From Sitta carolinensis (Eukaryota > Chordata > Aves > Passeriformes > Sittidae), in NCBI GenBank assembly GCA_032173965.1, contig JAVUNC010000006.1:39713870-39777869 (forward strand): a stretch of DNA of 64,000 nucleotides, in the 5' to 3' direction. A program made the position numbers and the translations under genes. The notes beneath the pieces were generated by a model, which did not search any database, was not told the origin of the DNA, and saw only the letters and a list, made by a program, of their open reading frames with translations. Shown here one piece after another: positions 23,836 to 36,200 of this stretch (position 1 is the stretch's first letter; each line of letters begins with the position of its first letter).

Positions 23836-24527
23836 AGAGGGGAAGACAAAATCAGGAGAAAAAAGCCATCCCTCAGAAAAAAAATGATGGGGGAAGGGGC
23901 TTAAGGACCAATTTAGCCTGTGTTTTAATGTTGCTAATGTTGCTAGAAAGTCCCTCCAAAATGCTGGTGGTTGGTGGTGTAGAACAAATGAGTCAGTTCT
24001 GCAACATAGCGTGGTTTTCCTGCTTCAGTACTATCACCTAGAAGTAGAGACACATGGGAGCTCCCTGCTGTCCCTTCAGCCTTCTCCAGCACTGCACTAC
24101 CAGAAGCATGTTCACCCAAAGAAGTACCCTGTTGCTTTTTTATCATTCATTTAGGCACCATTGGGATGTGGCAGGAGAGACTGAGGGATTTTCCGTTCAA
24201 GCCAAGGTACTGAAAAGGTGACTAGTGCCCTTGCAATTTCCAGGGAAATTGCTTGTTCCCGTTCATGAGAAGCTGCTTACTTCTGCAAGTAGCAGCAAGA
24301 AGCTGCTTTACTGTTTCCTAAATCCTCAAGGGTTGCACTGTCTCTTCTTCCCTCCTTCAGAGAAGTCCCTTATGCAAAACTAGGCCTGGTTTGCTATTGC
24401 CTGCGATTCTCAAGACTTTCCTAGATACCACTGCAACAGCAGCAGAACTGGATTTTGTAAACCCTTAATTTTAACAGTCAGAGTAGAATGGGACCTATGA
24501 ATACAATTCAGCAACTTCATTCCTCGA
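23836..24527. other. Non-coding DNA with a short perfect hairpin
   Basis: No gene is seen. GCAATTTCC at 24233-24241 and GGAAATTGC at 24244-24252 are perfect inverted copies around a 2-base spacer, a dyad typical of a dimer-binding site. Confidence 0.6.
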
Positions 24528-24561
24528 GGGTGGGGGTTGGGGCCGGGAGGATGGGGAGGGG
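24528..24561 (+). other. G-quadruplex motif
   Basis: Six guanine runs (3, 5, 4, 3, 4 and 4 bases) lie within 34 bases, with most loops of 1 or 2 bases and one loop of about 5 bases. Several alternative quadruplexes are possible. Confidence 0.75.
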
Positions 24562-27500
24562 CAATGCACTACTTAATGTTCTTGGCATAAGCTATCCCAA
24601 GTGGGTATAGGAGGACAGAAAAGCTGCAACTCACTGAAGTGGAAGAAAAAGGATGGGAACCCAGTGATGCGGTTTTATACTGAGGGGACAGAATTTTCTG
24701 GTAACCTGTTTACTTAATCCCATGCTGTGATTGAAGGATATGTCTGCAGTAACTAAAATGGAAGCACAGTGTGAGGTATAGAGCCCTGGCTCCAAACTAC
24801 CCATCTTTTACAGATGTCTTTAGTGTTAAAACTTGTGTTAGTGAAATAATTGATGCCTACTACAGAGAAGGTAGAGAGTGTTGGACTATGAGGCAGAGGA
24901 ACAGGGAAGAGAAAGGAAGAAAAAGGGAAAAGGGGAAACAGAAACAGACTGTAGCATTTCGGGATCATACTTTCATCTCTTTCTATTTGGCTTCACATTT
25001 TTTTTAATAGAAATAATACTTTTCACTTGAGAAGCTGATGGGTGAAGGAACTATTTTCTATCATAGATAAAAGTATCCCCATTAAAATAAAAAAAGGTCA
25101 GGATTTTCCTTTTCCCTGAGTTCTTCATACATTGGAGAAACATCCTCATTCTCAGGAAAGGAAAGGAATGCTAACATTTATTTGAAAAACGCTTTGCAGT
25201 AGGAATAAAAGATAGTACAGGCCTTGTTTGCTTTAACTCTTGATTTACAAAGAAGCCCAAAGAGCTTATTGCTTTTACACTGTGAAGCTGGTCAAGAGGT
25301 GCAGGTTGCAGTGCGGTGCTGGTGAATAGATGGGGCTCTAGTGTAGGCCCTAGACTGCTGGAGGGTCTCACATCTCCAGACGGAGAGAAGTGCTGTGGCA
25401 CATTTTACAGCCAGGCTCTGTGATCCCATCAACGGTAAAGGGTCTTGACTTTGTGTCTGTGACTGATTTGCATCTAGAAAAAAATCAAATCCCTTTAGTA
25501 AGACTCACTTGCCTGCTCTAATTTACATCAGAGAACTCAGCACATTATGACTGGTGACACCAAGACCACTTCTGTCCTTGAACTTAATATATACATAGAG
25601 TACAGTCAAGACTAAGCATCTGTCTCTTTCTGTGATAAATACCCACTTTTATGGGACTGTGGCCATGAGTCCAATTTAACATTATAAAGTAATTTTCTGT
25701 GACAATTCAGGTCCCAACTTCATCACTCTCATCTTTCTCTCTACCTGATATATTTTAGTGTTTGGTATCTTGCCTAATATGGAGACATCCAATGAATTAG
25801 ATGAGACATTTAATAAAGGTGATGTCTGGACAGTGAGAAATTTTTTACCTCTGAAAAGTCTTCCAGTGATTGTTGGAATATTCTATTTTAAAATGAGTTT
25901 GGCTTAGAGGGCCCGCATTTGTATGATTTGTCCTCAATAGAAATTAGAGCCTCTCAGTACTTCTATGTGGTGGAATGATTATTTTTTGGAGTTATTCATT
26001 GTAGTCTTCTGAACCTCCCAGGAGTCCATGAGCTCTTTATGAGCCATATAAAAGGATGCAGACTCACTAGCAGAGCAGAGAAATTCCCAGGAGGAGAGAG
26101 ATTTGTAACTAAACTGAGATGGACAGAAAGAGATGGGAAAAGTAAACTTCAGAAAGCCTGGAATAAAAGCAAATTCTTCAACAGCTGAACAATGATCTAG
26201 ACTCCTGCACATCAGGAACAGAGCAGGCTATATTGAGAATGTTTAGAAAAAACCCCACAGGACTAACTTGCAAACTTTTGTTTCATATCTGGTTTGGCAG
26301 CCAGAGAAAGATAGAAGGTTTGTTTTCTAAGGCTTTCTCAAAACAGTGACCCTGAAAAAAACATGTTTGTTACCTTCAGAGGACCTACTCATCTTACTGA
26401 CATGCAGAATACTCTCCAAAAGAATTTCTTCAAAGTGCAATAAACAGGACATACAGGTCAAAGTGAAAAACATCAAACCTGGTGTTTCTGAGAATTTACA
26501 AACAAAAGAACTTAAAGAAAATGCAGATAGAAGCTGTACATACTATAAATGCCTAGGTCTCTTAATAAACACTTTTGGGATTCCCAGACTGCTTAAGAAA
26601 ACATTGCATAACAAAGCCCTTTCTCACAAAGAGACAATTAGATAAATGCCACCTGCTGATTGCAAAACTGGCTAAAACTTACTGGGATCCACGAATCTTA
26701 CAGGCTCCAGCTTATTTTCCTACCTGGAAACAAATCTGGTAGAGCTGCATATTAAATGGAATGTGACAGAACCAAAGTCAGCTAAATAATGGAAACGCAT
26801 TTGTGAATATTTGTTCAGTGAAAATATTGTCAAAATTCTTAATATTATTGATTATGAATTATTTAATTGCCTCCAGATGAAACTCCAACAGAATCCCTGT
26901 CTGTACTGTTCTGCAAACAAGTATTATGCATTCACAGCACTCCCTCCACAGTGACTGCAGAAAAGCACTCTGCTTTCCAGTCTCCAAGAAAGGATTTGGC
27001 TCTGCTGCTATCAGCTAAGTCAGAGTTTCACAGTACTGACAGAGCCACTCAGTCATGGATGGACTGAGTCAGGCCTATGGGCAGAGCTGGGCTAGTGGGT
27101 ATGCTCGGGATGGGGATACACCAGGGACATGAGAAAACAGAAGCCTCACGTACACATAAATGGGTGCGTAAGAGCTTTGTTAGCGCGTAGCGCACTGCTT
27201 AGTGCGTGGTAGCGTTTCTCCCTCCATAGGGGTTAGTGCGCTTTAAAAGTGTGCATGGGCTTATGCAGCTGTGGGACAAAGACATGGTTTTGGCCACTGT
27301 GCGTTGGGGTAGATATGCCTATGCCATATGGGCTGTCCTACCTGTGCACTTCAGGGCACTGATCTCCCTGGACAGTCTGGAGTTAAAGGGCATTCCGTAG
27401 GACTTTGTTTTCTGTCTCCTCCTCTACTCATTTTCCAGTAAGCTTTTCTGCAAACAAATCCTTACACAGCCAGGATATGGGATGGCCCTCGTGCACGGCT

Positions 27501-30500
27501 GTTCAGAACTGCACACTGCTGCATGGAGTGGCTGCAGGTGTCTGTTCTGCCTGCAGCATCATCCCAAGGATGCCTCTGCTTCTTCCCATGTTATGTGCAG
27601 TTCACTAGCAGCAGTCTCTCCCTTTGGCCTGAGGACTTTTGCCTGGGCTCATGACCAGATCTGCTGTTCAAGCAAAGGGCAGAGGCAGCACTTAGTGAGG
27701 AAGTCCTGCATATTCAGGCTGTTTTAGGGATGTTTGTTCCAGACTGCCCAGTTTGTTGATCTCACTAGGTTTTGAACTCATGTAAGGCACATAATTCAAG
27801 TCAGCACTTTCCTCACTCTACTTTCTGTCCTGTCCCTCTGGAGTATATGCTATTTCCAGATGAGGTCACACATTCCCCCCTCTTTCTCCTACCACACGAG
27901 CCTGTTCTTTCCATAAGGGTTTAATGAGAGGCCCACTAGCCATGGCAACCCCAGCCCTCCAGTCACTGCTGCAGCCAAGGTCAAGCCCGGGGCAAGAATT
28001 GTCCACAAATACAGACACCAGAGTGAAGGGAAGGAAAGAACAATAAGAGCCATTTACTTCCCAATGCACTTAAGCACTTGGAGAGAAACTGTCCCTCCAG
28101 ATTGCTGAGTCAGCAGCGGCTGACAAATTAGTCAACAGGATGACTGGGCCTCAGCTCCTGGCAATTAGCATGGACAAAGCTTTGTGTGTGCCTGTGTGTT
28201 TTCCTATTAGCTGTGACTTGCAGGCCTGTGAAGGGAGGTGGGACTGGGGAAGGAAATGGCTTGCTTTGACTTCACAAACACATGGAATTTGCATTCCCAA
28301 GGTTGCACAGCACTCATTTGACTTCCTGTTTCAGCATCTTTGCAGGCTGTAGCCATTAGGAATAAAGTATGCGGAGAGCCTCTTAAGAGGGAGGTGCATC
28401 AACAGAGCTGGAGGAAGGGTGAGCCCTGAATTATAGTAGCAGAGGTACTTCAAACTGGGAGGGGTTCAGTTTAACCCATCAGTGTGGCAAACAAAACCGG
28501 TACTGTAAGGGTCAAAGAGTGTTGGCAAGGGTCGGGCAGAAGAGTATACTGGTGAGGACTGGCATTGCTAGTATATTCAGTATGCGAGTAAGAAAGGTGT
28601 CACAGATCCAGAGTGAGAGGCTTTGGCAGAGCTCAGGATGATGAAATGATAGAGACAGAGGGGGATAAGGAAGAGGGCTAAAAGAGGATTCTGTGGGTCA
28701 GGAGTTCAGTGTCTTGTCAAAGCGATTTGGCAAGCCAGGGGCTAAAAGGTGGAGCTGCAGGTCAGGATTAAGCTGAATGTAGGAGCTGAGTTCTGTCACC
28801 ATTTGGCAGAGGTCACTGCCTCCAAAGCAAGCTGCTGCGGTCATGGCCCATGCTGTGAACAATGAAATTTCCTGGATTCAGCTCTAGTGGAACTACAAAC
28901 ACACTTTGTTGTTAAAATCCTGTGCATCTCCTCTTGTCTTTCTATCTCTGAGGCCAGGTCACCAGTGCTCTCGGACAGGGTGTGAGTTGCAAGTCCTCAG
29001 AGGACCCAAGAAGAAAGGTCAACTACATCTGGTTTTTTTAGCCTCACCTTCATCCATTGCATATCCATGTCCCTGGTAAATCAGACATTACCATGTTATC
29101 ATCGTCATTTACGATAAGCTGGTCAGAGTGATTTAGCCAAAGTTCAGTGGTAAACCCATCTCTGAAAGGCCTTGCTGTGACTCCTGAAGGTTTAGTGGGC
29201 TTTGTTCTGGGTGCTCGGAGACCCGTCTCTCTGCTTACAGGCTTTCACAAAAGCTGAGCTCAACTGAGAGCTGTAAAAGCATTCAAGCTATCAGTCCTGC
29301 TATTTGTAAGGAGGTGAGAGACAATGTCTTTGTATTCTGGGTACCACTACATGCTCCTTTGCTAAGCATAACTGGAATCCCTGGACTTCCAATCCTGCTG
29401 CTGAGAGTAGCAACAAGTGAATGTATCTGCTTAAGCTTTTAAGGAAGGACTCCACTAGGTTAGTGGAGGTGAAAGTAGGTCAGAATGTTTTATTTTCTGA
29501 GTTTCTTGGATTTCTTTCTAGGAACTGTAACGCTGTGCCTTGTAAATCACCTCTGAATCAAGAGACTAGCAGTGCCATATCCATTTACACACGTTTATGT
29601 CACTCTAAGCATGAGACAGTTCATTCCTTTCTGTTGACAGACAACAGAAACTTCAGTAGCCTCACACTACTTTATCTTTACCAAAGGAGAGGAGTATGCA
29701 CGAAAGCGCTTCTTGCAGAGCAGCTGACACTCAGCAGCTTGCTGTTTCTGTGATGACCTCTCTGTCTTTGACCCCTGTGATTTTCTGCTTGGCTGTCGGC
29801 TGATTTGGGGCAGATTTTTTACTGATCTCTTAGCTGCTGAACAGTGTTTTCTGAAAATACTAGCTGACATCTATCTGCATAATTAGGTGTCTAATTAGCT
29901 TTTGAATGGGGGTGTCCCTCCATGCTTCGATTCTTCATCCAGTAAAAAGATCTAACTGTAGTTTGGGCTTGGGTCAGGGTTGTACATTTACACATGAATG
30001 TGGCTGTGGAGGAGTTGTAGCCATCTAGGTGCTTCTGTTCTCCTCTCAAGGAATGTGGCTGGGGCCTTTCTTCCGCTCATCCTGTCATGGCAGTGGTTAC
30101 ACAGCACTTTGGTTATGCTGCTGTGCCTCAGCTTCAAAATTTTAACCTATTTCTCATCCTGTAAGCCAGGACAGGGAGTCATAAGGAGTAAACCAATTTC
30201 ATCCAGGATTCAGACCACTACAGATGAAGGAAAATAGTGAGTCCTCATTGCTTGTCTTTGGACTTCTGCAGTACCAAGAAACTTCATAAGTCTTGCACCA
30301 TATAGAAAAACCCATGGTTATCTATTCCATGTAACACACATAATTAATCAGATATGCATCCCATAAGGAACCATGGACAAAGATCAGCCGAATTGTCTCT
30401 CTGTTAATCTTTCTTGTGAATGTCAGAAAGTAGTTCAAAGTAGCTTTGCCACAAATTCAAAAAAAAAAAAAAAAAACAAACAAACCAACCCTCAGATTTA

Positions 30501-31811
30501 GTTCCACAATTTTACAGCACTTAACTTTCTACAATCCCATAACATGCCAAACACAGTTGCTTAAAAAAATCCAGTCTTGTTCATATGAGGTACGTGTGCA
30601 ACTGCAGTAAGATCCAAGCTGACTGCAGCATTTACAAAACCATCTGAAAGGGCATCAGAGTATCATAACAAAAAACATGTTAAGGACAAGGCAGTTCCCA
30701 AGTGTTACAGCAAAGACTCAAGGGCGTCTGAGATACTGTAACTTTGAGAGTGGGCCACTTATTCCAGTGAATTTCTTTCCAATTGAGCTATGCTTCCTGC
30801 AGCAAACAAACCAGGGGTGGATACAGTGCAGGAGTGCAGATGTATTTTATTAACATGGAGTCACAACAGATTGTTACTAACAGTAATTCCCAGATTCCTA
30901 TTTCTTTCCTGAAGCACATTCCTAAAGCAGCTGCTTTTGGGAAAGTGCCTGCAAATACCACTCCCTGTCTGACTGATACCCACTTTCTCACCTCTGCTCT
31001 TTAAAGTGGGTATTTTTTATGATTGAAGGCACTCAGTTAATTTTGGAGTCTAAAAGGTATATGCAGGACAGGGCACGTTTCTTTAACATGACTTGTTGAG
31101 GTCTTGACTGCTGTCCTGGAAGTAATGTTCCTGAGGAATGCAATGGCCTCTTTTCTGACCTGGCAAGCTGTGCCATTTGTAGTGTTGATACTTGTCCCAG
31201 TGGGACTTGGGCTGAGATTTTTCCATCCTTCCCTTGCCCAGTTAATTTTGTCCAGCATGCCAAAAAGGTGTCAAATAGCATTTTTGCAATTATCAATCTG
31301 GACTGGGCTGGACTGGTGACATGGAGGTGAAAAGATCTGGAGTCTGTTTTCCTGTCCTGCTAAACTAGCCAGTATCTCCTTGTGCTTATTCAGCAGGTTA
31401 ACTCTGATAATGGCAGTGTGAATATTTTTCTGCCATTTAGCTAATAGCTATATTTCCTGTTGCAAAATCATGTAAAGGGAAATAACTGTGCTTTGGCAGG
31501 AGACAAAGGCTCAAATCAGTGGCTGGTTTAAGGTGTGTTCATGCTGTAGGTCGATTACTATTTAGCAGCAGGTCTGACAAAATGTTGAGCGTATATCCCT
31601 GAAAAGAGATATTTGATTTTTACAAACCAAATGCTTGAGATTATCATTTCACCATTTCTGCTAGCTGTCCTTAGGTCTCAGATACCATGTGCATATCAGA
31701 TCCAGCCTGAAAAGAATGAAAGGACTACAGCATCTAAGATTATCAATGGTTCCCCATAATACGGGTGGTAAAAATAATTAAGTCTTTCTACTTCTCTAGT
31801 GTGTTCCATCT
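24562..31811. other. Non-coding DNA, about 7 kb
   Basis: No gene, RNA gene or nameable repeat is visible apart from an A18 run at 30459-30476 and a small cluster of TAGYG words at 27181-27240. All open frames are below about 110 codons and lack domain features. The sequence is mostly AT-leaning with scattered GC-average patches at 27-29 kb. Confidence 0.55.
30459..30476 (+). repeat. (A)18 homopolymer followed by CAAA units
   Basis: An A run of 18 leads into ACAAACAAACC. No source element is recognised. Confidence 0.9.
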
Positions 31812-31875
31812 GAGGGTCTCAAAGCATTTTACAAGCATTAATTAAAATGCTATCTTCTCCCTGAGGTATTTTCTG
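31812..31875 (-). repeat. MIR SINE fragment
   Basis: TCTCAAAGCATTTTACAAGC followed by ATTAATTAAAATGCTATC resembles the start of MIR antisense (AAAGCGCTTTACA, then CATTAATTCATTTAATCC). Only one end is recognisable. Confidence 0.5.
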
Positions 31876-33157
31876 TGCTGGAGGTGGTTCAGTCCAGTTG
31901 GGTAGATGTGGCTGTTGAAATCACAGCTGATTCTCAAACCAGTGGTTAAAAACTGCCTCTGGAAATCTTCAGTTCTTACAGCTGCTGCCCTTTCATCCTG
32001 CAACTGTGCTTCCCCATCTTTTCCCCATGATTTCCCTTTGTATGGCCCATGAATCTCAGATCTACAGGTTCCATCTTCTAGCTCTGTCTTGTTTGAGCAG
32101 GTGATGCCATTGGCATGATCCCTAGGAGATAAACTGACCCGCCACTAGCCCCAGAATTACTGAAGTATTTAAGTAGCTTAAAGACACTTTGAGTTCTGTA
32201 ATCCTCCCTCCCACTTAGACCAGGGAATCTGGACTAGAAAGAAATTAAAAGAGAAAGGATAAAAATCACTAAGCACAAATATTTGAAATTAACTCTTTAG
32301 GTAAGCATTTAAATTTGAAATTAAAAAAATACACAAAACAAGTGTTTACAGATAAAATACAGATATTGCTTATCCCATTGTTGAAATGCAGTCATTCTGA
32401 GGACTGAACATGACAATCATTTAACAGAACAGAGTAGCACTTTCATCATCTCTTATGGGAGGAATCAGATTATATCCAGCTGAAATGGAATAGAAGTGGG
32501 AGAAGATAGTACTGCCCAAATTGGGAGGTAGTCATTGGGATTCTGGTCCCATCTGAAAGGAAATATATCAGAGAATCTGTAATAATAATTACAGTCATAA
32601 TTAATATATAACGACTTCTAAAAAAAGTTATAATAAAAATAGTAATAGTAATAAACAGCTATGCAAAGTATGCAGGACTCCATTGGGGTTTTGTTGGTGA
32701 GAAACTGTTGAAATACTTTTGCATTGGTTTTTAGGTAATGTCTTTTGTCTTGGGGATCCCAAACTGTATCACCAACTGCAGCAATAAAAATCTCCTGAAC
32801 ATGGCAAGCCATATGTTTCTCTGTTAACAACATAATTTTGGAATCATCTGTAGCATTTCTAATCAGAAATATGTAAAGTATTTGATTTCATTAATTTGAG
32901 TTCAATATTGTGCATTCCTCACCTAGAAACCAAACCAATATGCTGGCATATAGAATTGTAGGGTGAATGACTAATTTAATAATGTGTACTGCTAACTGTG
33001 TATTATATGTTTCTTTCTGAGCAATGAAGGTGCTTCACAAAGGCTGATGGTAATAGAGAATATTTTCAGTTAATTGGAAATGCATACTTTGTTCCCAAGA
33101 TACACAATTATCCATTCATTGAATTCTACACTTCTCTTGTGTTTAGTGTGTTTTAGT
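31876..33157. other. Non-coding DNA, AT-rich
   Basis: Nothing nameable. The interval 32570-32650 is an AT-rich simple-sequence-like stretch of ATA/AAT words. Confidence 0.6.
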
Positions 33158-33247
33158 GTCCATGTTTTACAGGTAAAGTAATAGAAGGGATATATTAAAC
33201 CCTTCACAGTCAGTGGCAAGGCAGGGACAAATTAAAGTCTCTTGATC
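33158..33247 (-). repeat. MIR SINE fragment, diverged
   Basis: CCATGTTTTACAGGTAAAGT followed by ACAGTCAGTGGCAAGGCAG and then AAGTCTCTTGATCC follows the MIR antisense order (CATTTTACAGATGAGG, CACACAGCCAGTGAGTGGCA, CAGGTCTCC). Divergence is high. Confidence 0.55.
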
Positions 33248-36200
33248 CTCTCTCTCAACATTGAAAGCATTGTTTCTCTCTCAGTTTTGCTGGGCAAGCA
33301 ACACAGGTCTGTAAGAAAGCATTTTCTAGGATGACCTTCTGGGTCATCCTCTCCTGTCTCCTGCCATCAGGGGCAACATGTCCTATTGTGACTTTTGTGA
33401 CTGTGACAAAGAAAGAATGAGTCACACTTCTCTGCTGGACACCAGACTGCTCACTGATACAGTCCACGTTGCCTTTCTGAAAAAAGACAATGATGATATC
33501 TTAAAGCAGCTTGCAGTGGGAAAAGGTTGGTCTGGTTTGTGTTCTAGGATTAGAGAAGAATGTTAGCCTTCCAGTGTCAGGTGTTGGGAACTTAAGGGTG
33601 CTGCTGAGTAGGGGTTTTCCCACAGTCTCAGCTTCAGCTCTGCACTTCCCTAGCCATGTCAAGTAGTACCTTCCTAAAGCTAGAAGGCTACTTTTAAGAC
33701 ACAAGAGAAAATTAATTCAGGAGGCCTCTTGTATTTGGTTCAGTTTCCCCCACCTTTATGTCATATCAGTGAATGTACACAGGTGTCAGCAGGGCCATTA
33801 GAGAAGGGTTCAGGGAGCACAGTGGAAATGTCCTCAGTCTGAGAGCTGGGAAGTCTCAGCTTGGCTGAACTTCATGTTTTCCTTGGACTGTACAGTACTT
33901 AGCAGGCTGATGACAAATGGGAAATAGCCAGTTCTGTAGCCAATTTTATTCTTTCTCATTTTATTGTCAAAGAGAGGGAAATTAAAAAATTTTGTGAGGA
34001 TCTCACCCACTTCCCCTCTCCACTGCAGAGCTGCTCATTTATTTTTGTTTTATACTATAAATAGTTAGAGAAGCAAAGCTCCCCAGACCTTGAAGTTAGT
34101 TACGCATGTAGCCCCATACATGGCAAACCTGTGTGGTTATGCTTCTCATCACTATTGCCTGCACTCTCCATACCTGGCTAGTATAATTTGGCTCCTGCCT
34201 TAAGATCTCTCTCTAAAGTTTCAAAGCATGAGAGAAGTTGGATGGCAGGGACAGACAACAAGATGGTGTAGAAGATAAGAAGAATGGGGAAGTAATTGAG
34301 TGACAGCAGAAAGGTCACAGGAACACTGATGAAGCTGGGAAAAGCATAAGCAGTCATAAAGCACTCTCCTATGGAATCTGGATGACAATTCATTACATCT
34401 GCACACTGATATTTCTCATCTGTCGGCTTACAGCTGTGCAACCTGCTGGCAAGGTGTGCATCATTGTCTTTAGTAGAACATGCATTTGAAAAAACATCAA
34501 GCCTCCTAGTAGTCCTAAATTCCTTGTGCATAAGCTCAGGCTGTAAGAAGACTGGCGAGGGAAACTAGACATTGAAATCTGAGTTTGATTCAATTCACTG
34601 GACTGGAAGGAAAGCTGATGATGTCCTCATTTGTTGAATACTTTAAGATGTCTGGTATATTGAATAGGCAGGGATCTGAAAGAAGGGAAATGAGAGTTAA
34701 AGACTTGATTGCTGCACATACATTTCTTACCTCTACTGGCCTCTGCTATCTTTACACTTATATGTAGGTAGTGTGTTTAAATTAGTAGTACTACTAGACT
34801 TTCCCCAGACACATTAGAAACACTTGCCTCTGCTTTGTGTTCCTTACTCCTTAATTCTCATGCAGGCTGGTAAGACTTCTTCATGCAAGTCATGGGTTTG
34901 GACAATCATAACTTTCTTTTCAGTCCTTTGTTAGAGCTTACCAAACACCAGATGTTATATCATGGTGCTTTATAATCTTCTTTGCTTCATCCCTATGTGC
35001 TGTTCTGAATCAGACCTGGACTGATACCTGAAGGGGAGTCACTGTGTTAAAGTGGAGGCTGCGGAGATCTGTGTCTCTGTCTTTTGTCTCTAAAGAGAAT
35101 TTCCTATCTGATATACTTCACTGAAATAGTCTGGAAAGGGGTAATCTGGCACTAACGTCTCCTTCTCCCACCTCCTGTTTGGAGAGTCGATGGAAACTAA
35201 TAGCTCTTTTCCTGCCTAACATCTGTGGTTCACAAAATTTTCTGTGGCTGATGTGGTGCCAAGAGGCAGAGGGGTTATTTTGGGGCAGAATCCTTTTGTT
35301 TTGTTTTCCTCTTTCTATAGCAGTGTAGCAATCACCGTCCTGGCAGCAGGCATGCCCTAAGGGAAGGGAGAGGAGCTGCTTCTGAAGACAGAATACTTCA
35401 TGGTTGCTTGTCCTCTCTTTGACTGCGGCATCAGCTGGGGGTAGGGGGAGGAGAAGTGCCTCAGGCTCATTCAGAGTTGACCCATGGTTATTTTTAGCTC
35501 CTTAACGTTCTTTCCAAGCCCCCTGCCCCTCCCCTTCCTTCCCCCAGTTCATTTCTCTCCTCTTGGCAAACGGCACTTTGTGAGCTGCTCAGTCACAGGT
35601 TAAAAAGCACTGAAAAAAGTCAAAGGGCAGGCAATGGAGGTACTCCTCCGAGAGAGGCACTTGAAAGGTCAGGAAATGCCTGAGCCGTGGGTAGGAGCCC
35701 CTCCTAGCTTAGCTCTGCTTATTAAGCAGTCTTGCCAGCCCAGGCAGACAGGGTGATGGGACTCAGATCTGAAAAACCATATGAAGGAGGGAAAAGAAGA
35801 CAGTAAAGGAAGAGTAGGAATAGAGATAGGGAGATACAATAGAATTGTGGTAAACAAAGGGGACTAATTGAGGTGAAGGACAATATGCACTGTTTGTGCA
35901 TGACTGAGAAAAAGAGGAAAGAGGAACGAAGAGCAATTTTTACTTCCCTCAGTTTGGAAGCCTGGAGGGTCTCTCGCCAAAGGGTATGGGCTTCCTCATC
36001 CCCTGCGGAGTCCCGAAGTATCAAAGCCAGACCCACATTCCAGAGGCATGAGGAGAAGACACGTAGGCAGCTTAGATGGGACTTGCCAGTGAACAATGAA
36101 CAGCTGACAAGCAAGAAGGTGATGGGTCTTTGGGAAAGTCAGGTCTTTGCCTTTAGGGAGGGAGTGAGACAGTCATTGTGGAGAGGCTTTTCCTGTGCTT

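Noticed and set aside
27938..27950. RFX half-site GCCATGGCAAC
   Set aside because: Only the right half matches; the left half deviates at two of six positions.
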